In this document: in pieces, positions 7,607-15,571 of the stretch
How positions within the stretch are numbered: the stretch's first letter is position 1
How the letters are laid out: each line of letters begins with the position of its first letter
Assembly: GCA_035565675.1 (NCBI GenBank)
Contig: DATMSA010000013.1
Location: 1 to 36,399 of the forward strand
DNA from: Capillimicrobium sp035565675
GTDB taxonomy: Bacteria; Actinomycetota; Thermoleophilia; Solirubrobacterales; Solirubrobacteraceae
DNA length: 36,399 bases
Reading direction: 5' to 3'
Position numbers and translations under genes: made by a program
The notes under the pieces: generated by a model
What the model saw: only the letters and a program-made list of their open reading frames with translations
Databases searched by the model: none
What the model was told of the DNA's origin: nothing

Positions 7607-8063
7607 GTTTCCGCGACACGAGAAGCTCCACGACTACACGGGCTTCCTGCTGCGCAAGGTCTCGACCGCGTCGTTCGACCAGTTCGCGCAGATCCTCGCG
7701 GGACACGGCGTCCATCCCATGCACTTCGGCATGCTCGTCGTGCTCGAGACCGAGGGCGCGATCTCGCAGCGCGAGCTGGCGCGGCGCACCGGGGTCGACC
7801 CGAGCACGCTCGTCGGCCGCCTCGACGTCCTCGAGGAGCGGGGCCTCGTCGAGCGCAAGCGCTGCGAGCACGACCGCCGCAGCAACCTGCTGACGCTCAC
7901 CGACGCCGGCCGGACGATGCTCGAGGAGCTGCGCGAGGAGGCCGAGCAGATGCGGGCGCGCTTCTTCGCCCCGCTGACCGGCGAGGAGGAGGCCGAGCTG
8001 CACCGGCTCCTCCGCAAGCTCGCCGACGCGCTCGAGCGCGAGGACGACGGCGCCGAGGCCTAG
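7599..8063 (+). CDS. MarR family transcriptional regulator
   Basis: This is a winged-helix dimeric regulator of 154 residues. The wHTH is visible: ISQRELARRTGVDPSTLVGRL (recognition region within SQRELARRTGVDPSTLV), then LEERGLVERKRCEHDRRSNLL, which is the wing with the conserved DRR. Flanking helices form the dimer interface. ATG 7599 is preferred over ATG 7590 because a TANNNT box lies exactly 7 bases upstream, as with several neighbours; neither start has a Shine-Dalgarno sequence. It is divergent from the truncated globin and probably controls it and itself through the two GTTGC/GCAAC repeats. The stop shares CTAG (8060-8063) with the convergent rfbG-like gene. Confidence 0.9.
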   Translation: MATFPRHEKLHDYTGFLLRKVSTASFDQFAQILAGHGVHPMHFGMLVVLETEGAISQRELARRTGVDPSTLVGRLDVLEERGLVERKRCEHDRRSNLLTLTDAGRTMLEELREEAEQMRARFFAPLTGEEEAELHRLLRKLADALEREDDGAEA

Positions 8064-9028
8064 GCGCCGAAGCGCCGGTACCACTCGAGCGTCCGGCGCA
8101 GCCCCTCCTCCAGGTCCACGCGCGGGCGCCAGCCCGTCAGCGCCCGCAGCCTGCCCGAGTCGACCCACTGGCGGTCGATCTCGCCGTCGGGCGCGCCCCG
8201 GCCGCGGATCTCCGGCTCGACGCCCGCCCCGGCCAGCCGGCACACGAGCGCGACCACGTCGCCGACCGCGTGCGGGCGGTCGCCGCCGGCGTTGAACGCC
8301 TCGCCCCGCGCCGGCCGATCGGGCGCGTGCGCGTCCAGCGCGTCGGCGATCGCCAGGTAGGCGGCGGCCGCGTCCTCGGCGTAGAGGAAGTCGCGCTCGG
8401 GCGTGCCGTCGGAGCGGATCACCGGCGCGCGCCCGGCCAGGACGGCGGCCACCGCCTCGGGGATGAGCCGCGACGGGTTGCGGTCGCCGCCGCCGTACAC
8501 GTTGGCGAAGCGCGTGGTCGCCACCGGCACGCCGTAGGTGTGCCAGTACGAGCGCGCGATCAGGTCGGTGCAGGCCTTGGACACGTCGTAGGGGAACGTC
8601 GGCTGCAGCGCCATGTCCTCGCGGTACGGAAGGTCGTCGTGGGCGCCGTAGGCCTTGTCGGACGCGGCCACGACCACCCGCTGCACCCCGGCGGTGCGGC
8701 ACGCCTCCATCAGCAGGTAGGTGCCGCGGACGTTGGCCTCCCACGTCGACAGCGGCGCCCGCGCCGCGGTGCCGACGATGGTCTGCGCGGCCAGGTGGAA
8801 CACGGTGTCGACCTCGTGCTCGCCGATCGCCCGCTCCAGCAGCGCCCCGTCGGTCACGTCGCCGTGCACGACCGTGCAGCGCGCCTGCAGCCCCTCGACC
8901 TCCAGCAGCGACCCGGGCGCCTCGTCGCGGCGCAAGACCGTCACGCGGTCGCCGCGCTCCAGCAGCGCGCGCACCAGCCATCCGCCGAGCATCCCGTACG
9001 CGCCGGTGACGAAGACCGAGCGGGTCAC
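8060..9028 (-). CDS. rfbG: CDP-glucose 4,6-dehydratase-like SDR epimerase/dehydratase
   Basis: This extended short-chain dehydrogenase (322 residues) acts on nucleotide sugars. It has the Rossmann GxxGxxG (VTGAYGMLGGWLV, G9/G12/G15), the S-D-K cluster SDKAYG (123-128), the catalytic YxxxK (Y147, K151 in YDVSKA) and the substrate-loop motif NVYGGGDRNPSRLIPE, typical of CDP-glucose 4,6-dehydratases. The upstream gene is a glucose-1-phosphate cytidylyltransferase, so CDP-4-keto-6-deoxyglucose is the expected product, used for deoxysugar decoration of the envelope or a metabolite. The GTG start at 9028 overlaps the rfbF stop as GTGA. A GDP-mannose or UDP-sugar dehydratase is less likely given the partner. 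Confidence 0.82.
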   Translation of the reverse strand: MTRSVFVTGAYGMLGGWLVRALLERGDRVTVLRRDEAPGSLLEVEGLQARCTVVHGDVTDGALLERAIGEHEVDTVFHLAAQTIVGTAARAPLSTWEANVRGTYLLMEACRTAGVQRVVVAASDKAYGAHDDLPYREDMALQPTFPYDVSKACTDLIARSYWHTYGVPVATTRFANVYGGGDRNPSRLIPEAVAAVLAGRAPVIRSDGTPERDFLYAEDAAAAYLAIADALDAHAPDRPARGEAFNAGGDRPHAVGDVVALVCRLAGAGVEPEIRGRGAPDGEIDRQWVDSGRLRALTGWRPRVDLEEGLRRTLEWYRRFGA

Positions 9029-9732
9029 GCCGCCCACACCTTCCACGGCGGGTCGTCGCCGGCCCACAGGTCGTTCAGCGCGACCGCGTCCTTGTAGGTG
9101 TCCATGCACTCCCAGAAGCCCGTGTGGCGGAACGCGCGGAGCTGGCCGTCGGCGGCCAGGTGCTGCAGCGGCCCGCGCTCGAGCACCGAGTCCTCGGCCA
9201 GGTAGTCGAGGACGCCGCGCTCGAAGACGAAGAAGCCGCCGTTGATCCAGTGCTCGGAGCGCGGCTTCTCGCGAAACCCGGTGACGACGCCGTCGTCGTC
9301 GACCTCGGTCACGCCGAACTGCAGCTCCGGCCGCACGACCGCCATCGTCGCCAGCGCGCCGTGCCCGGCGTGGAAGGCGAGCTCGGCGCGCAGGTCGAGG
9401 TCGGCCAGGCCGTCGCCGTAGGTCGCGCAGAAGCGGTCGCCGAGGCGGTCGCCGACCAGGTGCACGCGCCCGCCGGTCGGCGTGTCCAGGCCCGTGTCGA
9501 CGCACGTCACCTCCACCCCGTCCGGCCACGGCTCGGCGCGCGCGAACGCCTCGATCAGCTCGCCCTTGTAGCCCGTGCAGAGCAGGAACCGCGTGGCGCC
9601 GTGGTGGGCGTAGATCCGCATCACGTGCCACAGGATCGGGCGCCCGCCGATCTCGACGAGTGGCTTGGGGATCTCCTGCGTGCGCTCCTGCAGGCGTGTC
9701 CCGCGTCCGCCGCAGAGGATGACCACGTCCAC
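9025..9732 (-). CDS. rfbF: Glucose-1-phosphate cytidylyltransferase (RfbF-like)
   Basis: This 235-residue sugar nucleotidyltransferase makes CDP-glucose from CTP and glucose-1-phosphate. The nucleotide-binding loop LCGGRGTRLQE is at 6-16, and IPKPLVEIGGRPILWH carries the conserved Lys (K23). The family features YGDGLADLDL, FREKPRSEHWINGGFFVF and GFWECMDTYKDA are typical of RfbF rather than of GlmU or RmlA. The GTG start at 9732 is chosen because a TATCCT box lies 8 bases upstream and the canonical N-terminus then begins at residue 1. It is coupled to rfbG by GTGA and divergent from the phosphomannomutase gene across 38 bases. The protein is slightly shorter than usual (~255). Confidence 0.85.
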   Translation of the reverse strand: MDVVILCGGRGTRLQERTQEIPKPLVEIGGRPILWHVMRIYAHHGATRFLLCTGYKGELIEAFARAEPWPDGVEVTCVDTGLDTPTGGRVHLVGDRLGDRFCATYGDGLADLDLRAELAFHAGHGALATMAVVRPELQFGVTEVDDDGVVTGFREKPRSEHWINGGFFVFERGVLDYLAEDSVLERGPLQHLAADGQLRAFRHTGFWECMDTYKDAVALNDLWAGDDPPWKVWAA

Positions 9733-9740
9733 GGCGCGGC

Positions 9741-9746
9741 AGGATA
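9741..9746 (-). promoter_or_regulatory. TANNNT -10 box for rfbF
   Basis: On the minus strand, TATCCT is followed by 8 bases and the rfbF GTG (9732). It faces the manB box at 9757-9762 only 10 bases away. Confidence 0.5.
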
Positions 9747-9756
9747 CGAGCCCCCG

Positions 9757-9762
9757 TAGGAT
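9757..9762 (+). promoter_or_regulatory. TANNNT -10 box for the phosphomannomutase gene
   Basis: TAGGAT is followed by 8 bases and the ATG at 9771, with no Shine-Dalgarno sequence. Confidence 0.5.
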
Positions 9763-9770
9763 CACGCCCG

Positions 9771-11144
9771 ATGCCGATCGACCCCTCCATCTTCAAGGCC
9801 TACGACATCCGCGGGCTCTACGGCGAGCAGCTCGGGCCCGACGACGCCGAGCAGATCGGGCGCGCGTTCGTGCGCGTCCTCGCCGACCTGTCGGGCACGC
9901 CGCAGGACGAGCTGCGCCTGGCGATCGGGCGCGACATGCGCCTCACCGCCCCCGAGATGGCGGCCCGCTACCGCGCCGGGATGGTCGCCGAGGGCGCCCA
10001 CGTCGTCGACGTCGGGCAGGTCGGCACCGAGATGCTCTACTTCACCGTCGGCTCGCGCGAGCTCGACGGCGGCCTGATGTGCACGGCCTCGCACAACCCG
10101 AAGGCCTACACGGGCGCCAAGCTCGTCAAGAAGGGCGCGATCGCGCTGTCGGGCGACGAGGGCATCCAGGACATCCGCGCGCTGGTCGAGGCGGGCCTGG
10201 GCGATCCGGACCCGGCGCGCGCCGGCACGGTCGAGGAGGTCGACGTCTACCCCGACTTCCAGGCCGCCGCGATGGCGTTCATCGACCCGGCGAACGTGAA
10301 GCCGCTGAAGGTCGTCGTCGACGGCGGCAACGGCATGGCCGGGCCGATGGTCGGGCCGCTGCTGCGCCGGCTCCCGCTCGACCTCGTCGAGACGTACTTC
10401 ACGCCCGACGGCCACTTCCCCGACCACGAGCCCAACCCGCTGCTGGAGGAGAACCGGCGCTTCATCGTCGAGAAGGTGCGCTCCGAGGGCGCCGACCTCG
10501 GCATCGCCTGGGACGGCGACGCCGACCGCTGCTTCTTCATCGACGACACCGGGCGGTTCGTCGACGGCGACTTCCTCACCGCGATCCTGGCCGAGCACCT
10601 GCTCGCCAAGACGCCGGGGGCCGACATTCTCTACGACGCGCGCGCGTCGCGGGCCGTGCCCGACACCGTGCGCAGGGCCGGCGGCACGCCGCACATCAAC
10701 CGGGTCGGCCACGCGTTCTTCAAGACCCGGATGCTGCGCGAGGGCGCGCTCTTCGGCGGCGAGGTCTCCGGCCACTACTACTTCCACGACTTCTACAACG
10801 CCGACTCGGGGACGATCCCGGCGCTGCTCGTGCTCGAGAAGCTGTCCGTCGAGGGCAAGCGCATGAGCGAGCTGCTGGAGCCGTACCGGTCGACCTACTT
10901 CATCTCGGGCGAGATCAACTCCGAGGTCGCCGACGCCGCCGCCAAGATGGCCGAGCTCGAGGAGCGCTACGCCGACGCGACGATCACCCACGTCGACGGC
11001 GTCTCCGTGGACTACGACGACTGGCACTTCAACGTGCGCCCGTCCAACACGGAGCCGCTGCTGCGCCTGACGCTCGAGTCGCTCGTGTCCGTCGAGGACA
11101 TGGAGCGCCGGCGGGACGAGGTCCTTGGGATCATCCGCGCCTGA
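9771..11144 (+). CDS. manB: Phosphomannomutase/phosphoglucomutase
   Basis: This alpha-D-phosphohexomutase of 457 residues interconverts mannose- or glucose-6-phosphate and the 1-phosphate, supplying GDP-mannose or NDP-glucose pathways. All four active-site loops are visible: phosphoserine S107 in TASHNPKAYTG, metal loop DGDADR (248-253), sugar-specificity loop GEVSGHYYF (330-338) and phosphate-binding RPSNTEP (423-429). The GEVSGH loop is usual in dual-specificity PMM/PGM enzymes. The start ATG follows a TAGGAT box by 8 bases. It is divergent from rfbF/rfbG, whose substrate glucose-1-phosphate it could provide. The MBL-fold gene downstream overlaps its end by 20 bases. Confidence 0.92.
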   Translation: MPIDPSIFKAYDIRGLYGEQLGPDDAEQIGRAFVRVLADLSGTPQDELRLAIGRDMRLTAPEMAARYRAGMVAEGAHVVDVGQVGTEMLYFTVGSRELDGGLMCTASHNPKAYTGAKLVKKGAIALSGDEGIQDIRALVEAGLGDPDPARAGTVEEVDVYPDFQAAAMAFIDPANVKPLKVVVDGGNGMAGPMVGPLLRRLPLDLVETYFTPDGHFPDHEPNPLLEENRRFIVEKVRSEGADLGIAWDGDADRCFFIDDTGRFVDGDFLTAILAEHLLAKTPGADILYDARASRAVPDTVRRAGGTPHINRVGHAFFKTRMLREGALFGGEVSGHYYFHDFYNADSGTIPALLVLEKLSVEGKRMSELLEPYRSTYFISGEINSEVADAAAKMAELEERYADATITHVDGVSVDYDDWHFNVRPSNTEPLLRLTLESLVSVEDMERRRDEVLGIIRA

Positions 11145-12111
11145 CGCGGGCGTCCACCGCCTGGCGCTGCCGACCGGCTTCGCGGTCGGGCCGGTCAACT
11201 GCTGGCTGATCGACGACGACCCGCTGACGCTCGTCGACGCCGGCCCGAACTCCGGCACGGCGCTGCACACGCTCGAGCGCGGCCTGGCCGAGCACGGCCG
11301 CCGGGTCGAGGACCTCGGGCGGATCGTCGTCTCCCACCAGCACATGGACCACCTGGGACTGGTCGGGATCCTCGCCGAGCGCTCCGGCGCCGAGGTGTGC
11401 GCGTTCGGGCCGCTTGCCCCGTGGCTGGCCGAGTACGGCGGCGCGATGGAGGACGAGGACCGGTTCGCCGAGGAGCTGATGGCCCGCCACGGCATCCCCG
11501 AGGAGATCCGCTACGCGCTGCGCTCGATGTCGCGGGTCATGCGCGGCTGGGGCGCGCCGGCGACCGTCACCCGCCCGCTGCTCGACGGCGACGTCCTCGA
11601 GTTCGCCGGGCGCGCGCTGCGCGTCCACCATCGCCCCGGCCACTCGCCGTCGGACATCGTCCTGCACGACCCCGAGCGCGGCCTGCTGATCGGCGCCGAC
11701 CACCTCATCAAGCACATCTCGTCCAACCCGCTCATCACGCGCCGGCTCGACGGGTCGGGCGAGCGCTTCCCCGCCCTCGCCGAGTACCTGGCGTCCCTGC
11801 GCAGGACCCGGGAGATGGACCTCGCGCTCGTCCTCACCGGCCACGGCGACCCCGTCACCGACCATCGCGCGCTGATCGACGAGCGATTCGCCGGCCACGC
11901 CCGGCGCGCCGACAAGATCGCCCGCCTGGTGGCGGAGCGGCCGGCCACCGCGTACGAGCTGGCCCACGCCCTGTGGGGCAACGTCGCGATCACCCAGGCC
12001 TACCTGACGCTGAGCGAGGTCATCGGCCACACGGACCTGCTCGTCGCCGAGGGCCGCATCCGCGAGGAGACCGACGCCGAAGGGGTGACGCGATGGCTGA
12101 ATGTCAGGTAG
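11125..12111 (+). CDS. MBL-fold metallo-hydrolase
   Basis: This 328-residue protein has the metallo-beta-lactamase fold and binuclear metal motif HQHMDH (H71, H73, D75, H76), plus H173 in RPGHSPSD and D192 in IGADH, which complete the metal ligands. A C-terminal winged-helix-like extension (ATAYELAHALWG, then LTLSEVIGHTDLLVAEGRI) matches the LACTB2/BLACT-WH type of hydrolases. The start is TTG 11125, the only plausible in-frame start, inside the end of the mutase gene, which suggests coupling. The substrate is not predictable; thioester or nucleic-acid phosphodiester hydrolysis are family options. Confidence 0.85.
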   Translation: MGSSAPDAGVHRLALPTGFAVGPVNCWLIDDDPLTLVDAGPNSGTALHTLERGLAEHGRRVEDLGRIVVSHQHMDHLGLVGILAERSGAEVCAFGPLAPWLAEYGGAMEDEDRFAEELMARHGIPEEIRYALRSMSRVMRGWGAPATVTRPLLDGDVLEFAGRALRVHHRPGHSPSDIVLHDPERGLLIGADHLIKHISSNPLITRRLDGSGERFPALAEYLASLRRTREMDLALVLTGHGDPVTDHRALIDERFAGHARRADKIARLVAERPATAYELAHALWGNVAITQAYLTLSEVIGHTDLLVAEGRIREETDAEGVTRWLNVR

Positions 12112-12114
12112 CTT
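12109..12114 (+). promoter_or_regulatory. TANNNT -10 box deciding the alcohol dehydrogenase start
   Basis: TAGCTT is followed by 7 bases and ATG 12122. It favours this start over the in-frame ATG at 12101, and overlaps the stop codon of the MBL gene. Confidence 0.5.
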
Positions 12115-12121
12115 GACGATC

Positions 12122-13225
12122 ATGAGGGTCACCGCCGCAACCATCGAGCAGGTCAACGCGCCGCTCCAGGTGGAGGAGCTGGAGATCGACGAGCCGCGCG
12201 CCGGCGAGGCGCTCGTCCGGATCGTCGCCACCGGCGTCTGCCACACCGACGCGATCGCCCAGGAGGGCGACTTCCCCTATCCGTTCCCCGGCGTCCTCGG
12301 GCACGAGGGCGCCGGCGTCGTCGAGGCCGTCGGCGACGGCGTGACGAACGTCGCCGTGGGCGATCCGGTCGTCATCGGCTGGCCGTGGTGCGGCGAGTGC
12401 CGCAACTGCCGCGAGGGCCAGCCGCGCTACTGCATGATGATCGGCCCGCTCGTGGGCCGCGGCACGCGCGACGACGGGTCCACCGCGCTGCGGCGCCCGG
12501 ACGGCACGCCGGTCCACAGCCACTTCTTCGGGCAGTCGTCGTTCGCGACGCACTCGATCGTGGACGCCAAGGTGCTCGTGAAGCTGCCCGAGGGGTTCCC
12601 CGTCGAGACCGCCGGCCCGCTGGCCTGCGGCCTGGCCACCGGCGCGGGCGCCGTGTGGAACAACGCGCGCCCCGAGGTCGGCTCGTCGATCGTCGTCTAC
12701 GGCACCGGCGCGGTCGGCCTGGCCGCGGTCATGGCCGCGCGCAACTCGGGCGCCACGACGATCATCGCCGTCGACCGCCACGACTCGCGCCTGAAGCTCG
12801 CACGCGAGCTCGGGGCGACCGACACGATCAACGTCGGCGAGGCCGACCCAGTCGAGGCCGTCCAGGAGATCTGCGGCGGGCACGCCGACTACTCGCTGGA
12901 GTGCACCGGCAACGTGAACGTGCTGCGCCAGGCGGCCGACTCGGTCGGCCTGCGCGGGCGCTGCGTGATCATCGGCGGCGCGCCCGCCGGCGCCGAGTTC
13001 ACGCTCGACCACATGAGCACGCTGTGGGGCAAGACCGTCGCCGGCGTGCTCGGCGGCGAGGGCACGAGCGACCGGCTCATCGGCGCGCTCGCCCGGCTGC
13101 ACCTGACCGGCCGCTTCCCCTACGACAAGCTCGTCGCCAGGTTCAAGCTCAACGAGGTCAACGACGCGATGGCCCAGTCGGCGGCCGGCGACGTGCTGAA
13201 GCCGATCCTCGTCATGGACCACTGA
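12122..13225 (+). CDS. Zinc-dependent aryl/alkyl alcohol dehydrogenase (NAD)
   Basis: This medium-chain dehydrogenase of 367 residues oxidises alcohols with NAD+. Catalytic zinc ligands are C40 (GVCHTD), H61 (GHEGAG) and C169 (LACG). The four structural zinc cysteines are C90, C93, C96 and C104. The coenzyme loop is GTGAVG (194-199), and D218 at the end of the second strand indicates NAD over NADP. The long insertion with HFFGQSSFATHSIV is like benzyl-alcohol and other aryl-alcohol dehydrogenases. Start ATG 12122 is supported by the TAGCTT box 7 bases before it. The 3' end overlaps the convergent Gfo/Idh gene by 14 bases. Confidence 0.9.
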   Translation: MRVTAATIEQVNAPLQVEELEIDEPRAGEALVRIVATGVCHTDAIAQEGDFPYPFPGVLGHEGAGVVEAVGDGVTNVAVGDPVVIGWPWCGECRNCREGQPRYCMMIGPLVGRGTRDDGSTALRRPDGTPVHSHFFGQSSFATHSIVDAKVLVKLPEGFPVETAGPLACGLATGAGAVWNNARPEVGSSIVVYGTGAVGLAAVMAARNSGATTIIAVDRHDSRLKLARELGATDTINVGEADPVEAVQEICGGHADYSLECTGNVNVLRQAADSVGLRGRCVIIGGAPAGAEFTLDHMSTLWGKTVAGVLGGEGTSDRLIGALARLHLTGRFPYDKLVARFKLNEVNDAMAQSAAGDVLKPILVMDH

Positions 13226-14273
13226 CGTCGTCGAGGCTCACGACGCAGCGCTCCCGCACGGAGCGCTGCGCCGCCTCGATCACGGTCAGCGCCGCGATCG
13301 CGTCGACGGGGTCGACGGGCAGCGCCCCACCGCGCAGCGCGCTGACGACGCCCCGGTAGAAGCCGATGTAGCGCCCCGCCTCGGTCGGGACCGCGCGCGT
13401 CTCGTCGCCGGCGCCGAGCGTGCCCCACCGCTCCGGCGGCTCCTCCCCGAACCCGGGGTCGCCCGGCCGCGCGCCGGCGCGCATCTGCGGCTCCTGCGGG
13501 TCCAGGCCGTGCTTGACGTACGTCGCGGCGTCGCCGACCACCCGCAGGCGCGGCGCGAGCTGACCGGCGAGCATGCTCGCCCACAGGTGGGAGCGCACGC
13601 CGTTGCGGTGGGTGATCGCCACGAACGCGTCGTCGTCGACCCGGGCGCCCGGGCGGCGGACGTCGAGCTCGGCGTACACGGTCGCGGCGGGCCCGAAGAG
13701 CTGCAGCGCCTGGTCGATGAGGTGCACGCCGAGGTCGTAGAGCAGGCCGCCGGCCTCGGCGGGGTCGTCCTGCTCGCGCCAGCCGTCGGCGACCTCGGGC
13801 CGCCAGCGGTCGAACCGCGACTCGAACCGCACGACCGTCCCCAGCGCCTCGGTCTCCACCAGCCGGCGCACCGTGAGGAAGTCGCCGTCCCAGCGGCGGT
13901 TGTGGAACGGGATCAGCAGCCGCCCGCGGGCGCGCGCGTCGTCGAGCAGCGCCTGGGCCTCGGCCGCGCTCGCGGCCAGCGGCTTGTCGACGACGACGTC
14001 GAGGCCGTGCTCGATCGCGGCGCGCGCGAGCGGGACGTGCGTCGCGTTGGGCGAGGCGACGACGATCAGGTCCAGCTCGGCGCGGCGCGCCCACAGCTCG
14101 TCGGCGCGGTCGAGGAGCGTCGCGTGCGGGTGGTCGGCGGCGGCCTGGGCGCGGCGCGCGGGGTCGGCGGTGACGATCGCCGCGAGCGTCAGGGCCGGCT
14201 CGGCCTCGATGAGCGGCGCGTGGAAGGCGCGGCCGGCGAGGCCGTAGCCGACGAGTCCGACGCGGGCGCTCAC
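13212..14273 (-). CDS. Gfo/Idh/MocA family NAD(P)-dependent oxidoreductase
   Basis: This 353-residue protein has the Rossmann N-terminus MSARVGLVGYGLAGRAFHAPL, the VASPNATH segment and the family EKP-like motif as VVDKPLA, then the alpha/beta substrate domain with LYDLGVHLIDQALQLFG, whose GVHLID supplies the usual catalytic Asp/His area. Such enzymes oxidise or reduce sugars, inositols or related compounds. The best general resemblance is to the YdgJ/scyllo-inositol-type group, but this is only impression. GTG 14273 overlaps the upstream Nudix-CYTH stop as GTGA, so rpiB, the fusion gene and this gene form one unit. Confidence 0.87.
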   Translation of the reverse strand: MSARVGLVGYGLAGRAFHAPLIEAEPALTLAAIVTADPARRAQAAADHPHATLLDRADELWARRAELDLIVVASPNATHVPLARAAIEHGLDVVVDKPLAASAAEAQALLDDARARGRLLIPFHNRRWDGDFLTVRRLVETEALGTVVRFESRFDRWRPEVADGWREQDDPAEAGGLLYDLGVHLIDQALQLFGPAATVYAELDVRRPGARVDDDAFVAITHRNGVRSHLWASMLAGQLAPRLRVVGDAATYVKHGLDPQEPQMRAGARPGDPGFGEEPPERWGTLGAGDETRAVPTEAGRYIGFYRGVVSALRGGALPVDPVDAIAALTVIEAAQRSVRERCVVSLDDVSGP

Positions 14274-15097
14274 GACGCGAGGCGCTGGTTGCGGTACGCG
14301 GGATCGCCGGTGACGTCCTCGCCCAGCCAGTCGGGGGCCTGCCAGCGGGCGGCGTCCTCGGCGCCGGGGAACTCGACCTCGGCGAGGACCAGCCCCTCGT
14401 TGGCCCCGCCGAACACGTCGACCTCGATCGTGCGGCCGTCGTGGTCGATCAGGTGGCGGACCTTCTCGACGCGGCGGCCGGCGGTCAGCGGCCACAGCCG
14501 CGCGAAGCGGTCGGGCTCGATCGGCAGCTCCTCCTCGGCGCGCACGAGCCCGTCGCCGGCCTTGATCGTCAGGAACGTCTGGTCGTCGGCGCGCCGCAGG
14601 CGCACCTCGACGTCGCCGGTCGTCAGGTAGCCCTGTGCGATCCGCCGGCGCGGGGCGGCGTCGAGCCCCTCGGGCAGCCGGGCCACGCGGAACTTGCGCT
14701 CGACCTCCACCCCGCGCGCCGCCCACGCGGTGACGAGCTCGCGGTCGTGCGGGTAGGTGAGCCGCCGCGCCGCCTCGGCCGGCGGCAGCCACGCGAGCTC
14801 GTCGACCTCCTCGTTGGGCTGGAACGGCTCGCGCTCGACGACGGTCATCGCCCAGTAGCGCACGACCTTCGGGCGGCCGCGGTCGTCGGTGTAGTGGACG
14901 GGCTCGAGCTCCTCGCCGAGCGCGCAGCGCAGCCCGGCCTCCTCCTCGACCTCGCGCAGCGCGGCCTCCTCGAACGACTCGCCCGGGTCGAGCTTGCCCT
15001 TCGGCAGCGACCAGTCGTCGTAGCGGGGACGGTGGACGAGCAGCACGCCGCCGTCGTCGACGACGAGCCCGCCGGCGGCCTGGACCTCCTCAGCCAC
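14270..15097 (-). CDS. Nudix hydrolase-CYTH (triphosphate tunnel) fusion protein
   Basis: One uninterrupted 275-residue frame encodes two phosphate-ester domains. Residues ~5-125 are a Nudix hydrolase with a complete Nudix box: G34, E40, R48-E49, E52-E53, G55 (from GKLDPGES to REVEEEAGL). Residues ~129-270 are a CYTH domain, opening with the ExExK signature (EVERK, 131-135), then GYLTTGDVEVRLRR, FLTIKAGDG and IEVDVFGG, the acidic and basic tunnel strands. Nudix enzymes cleave nucleoside diphosphates linked to X. CYTH enzymes cleave tri- and polyphosphates or make cAMP. A joint role in nucleotide or polyphosphate clean-up is inference. GTG 15097 overlaps the end of rpiB by 8 bases. Confidence 0.88.
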   Translation of the reverse strand: MAEEVQAAGGLVVDDGGVLLVHRPRYDDWSLPKGKLDPGESFEEAALREVEEEAGLRCALGEELEPVHYTDDRGRPKVVRYWAMTVVEREPFQPNEEVDELAWLPPAEAARRLTYPHDRELVTAWAARGVEVERKFRVARLPEGLDAAPRRRIAQGYLTTGDVEVRLRRADDQTFLTIKAGDGLVRAEEELPIEPDRFARLWPLTAGRRVEKVRHLIDHDGRTIEVDVFGGANEGLVLAEVEFPGAEDAARWQAPDWLGEDVTGDPAYRNQRLAS

Positions 15098-15530
15098 GGA
15101 TCCGGTCCACGTGCTCGATGTTCGCGCGGTCGTCGGGCTCGTCGCTGGGCTCGGCGGCGAACCAGGCGTCGAGGATCTCGACCAGCTCGGCCTCCGAGGT
15201 CGCGCGCAGCGACAGCGCGAGCACGTTGGCGTCGTTCCAGCGGCGCGCGCCGGCGGCGGTCGGCGCGTCGCCGCACAGCGCGGCGCGGATGCCGGGGACC
15301 TTGTTGGCGGCGATCGACGCGCCGGTCCCCGTCCAGCAGCAGACGATCCCCTGGTCGGCGCGCCCCTCGGCGACGTCGCGGGCGGCGGCCTCGGACGCCC
15401 ACGCCCAGTCGTCGCGCTCGGCGTCGGTGAGGGCGCCGTGGAGGATCGGCTCGTGGCCGCGGCGGCGCAGCTCCTCGACGACGGCGTCGGCGACCCCGGT
15501 GCGTTCGTCGGCGGCGACGGCGATTCGCAT
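15090..15530 (-). CDS. rpiB: RpiB/LacA/LacB family sugar-phosphate isomerase
   Basis: This 146-residue protein is of the ribose-5-phosphate isomerase B / galactose-6-phosphate isomerase family. The catalytic-Cys segment GIVCCWTGTGASIAANK (C64/C65) and VPGIRAALC are clear, as are RRWNDANVLALS and the C-terminal helix. The usual DHAG motif near the N-terminus reads ADERTG, so the His normally following the Asp is missing; this may alter substrate preference. The start is ATG 15530, with a TAGCCT box 7 bases upstream. It leads the unit rpiB, Nudix-CYTH, Gfo/Idh and is divergent from a glycosyltransferase gene across 41 bases. Confidence 0.85.
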   Translation of the reverse strand: MRIAVAADERTGVADAVVEELRRRGHEPILHGALTDAERDDWAWASEAAARDVAEGRADQGIVCCWTGTGASIAANKVPGIRAALCGDAPTAAGARRWNDANVLALSLRATSEAELVEILDAWFAAEPSDEPDDRANIEHVDRIRG

Positions 15531-15537
15531 GCCGCCG

Positions 15538-15543
15538 AGGCTA
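15538..15543 (-). promoter_or_regulatory. TANNNT -10 box for rpiB
   Basis: On the minus strand, TAGCCT is followed by 7 bases and the rpiB ATG (15530). It faces the glycosyltransferase box at 15558-15563, 14 bases away. Confidence 0.5.
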
Positions 15544-15557
15544 TCGACCGGTGCGCG

Positions 15558-15563
15558 TACGCT
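15558..15563 (+). promoter_or_regulatory. TANNNT -10 box for the glycosyltransferase gene
   Basis: TACGCT is followed by 8 bases and GTG 15572. This supports that start rather than the in-frame GTG 15551. Confidence 0.45.
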
Positions 15564-15571
15564 GCCGGGCC

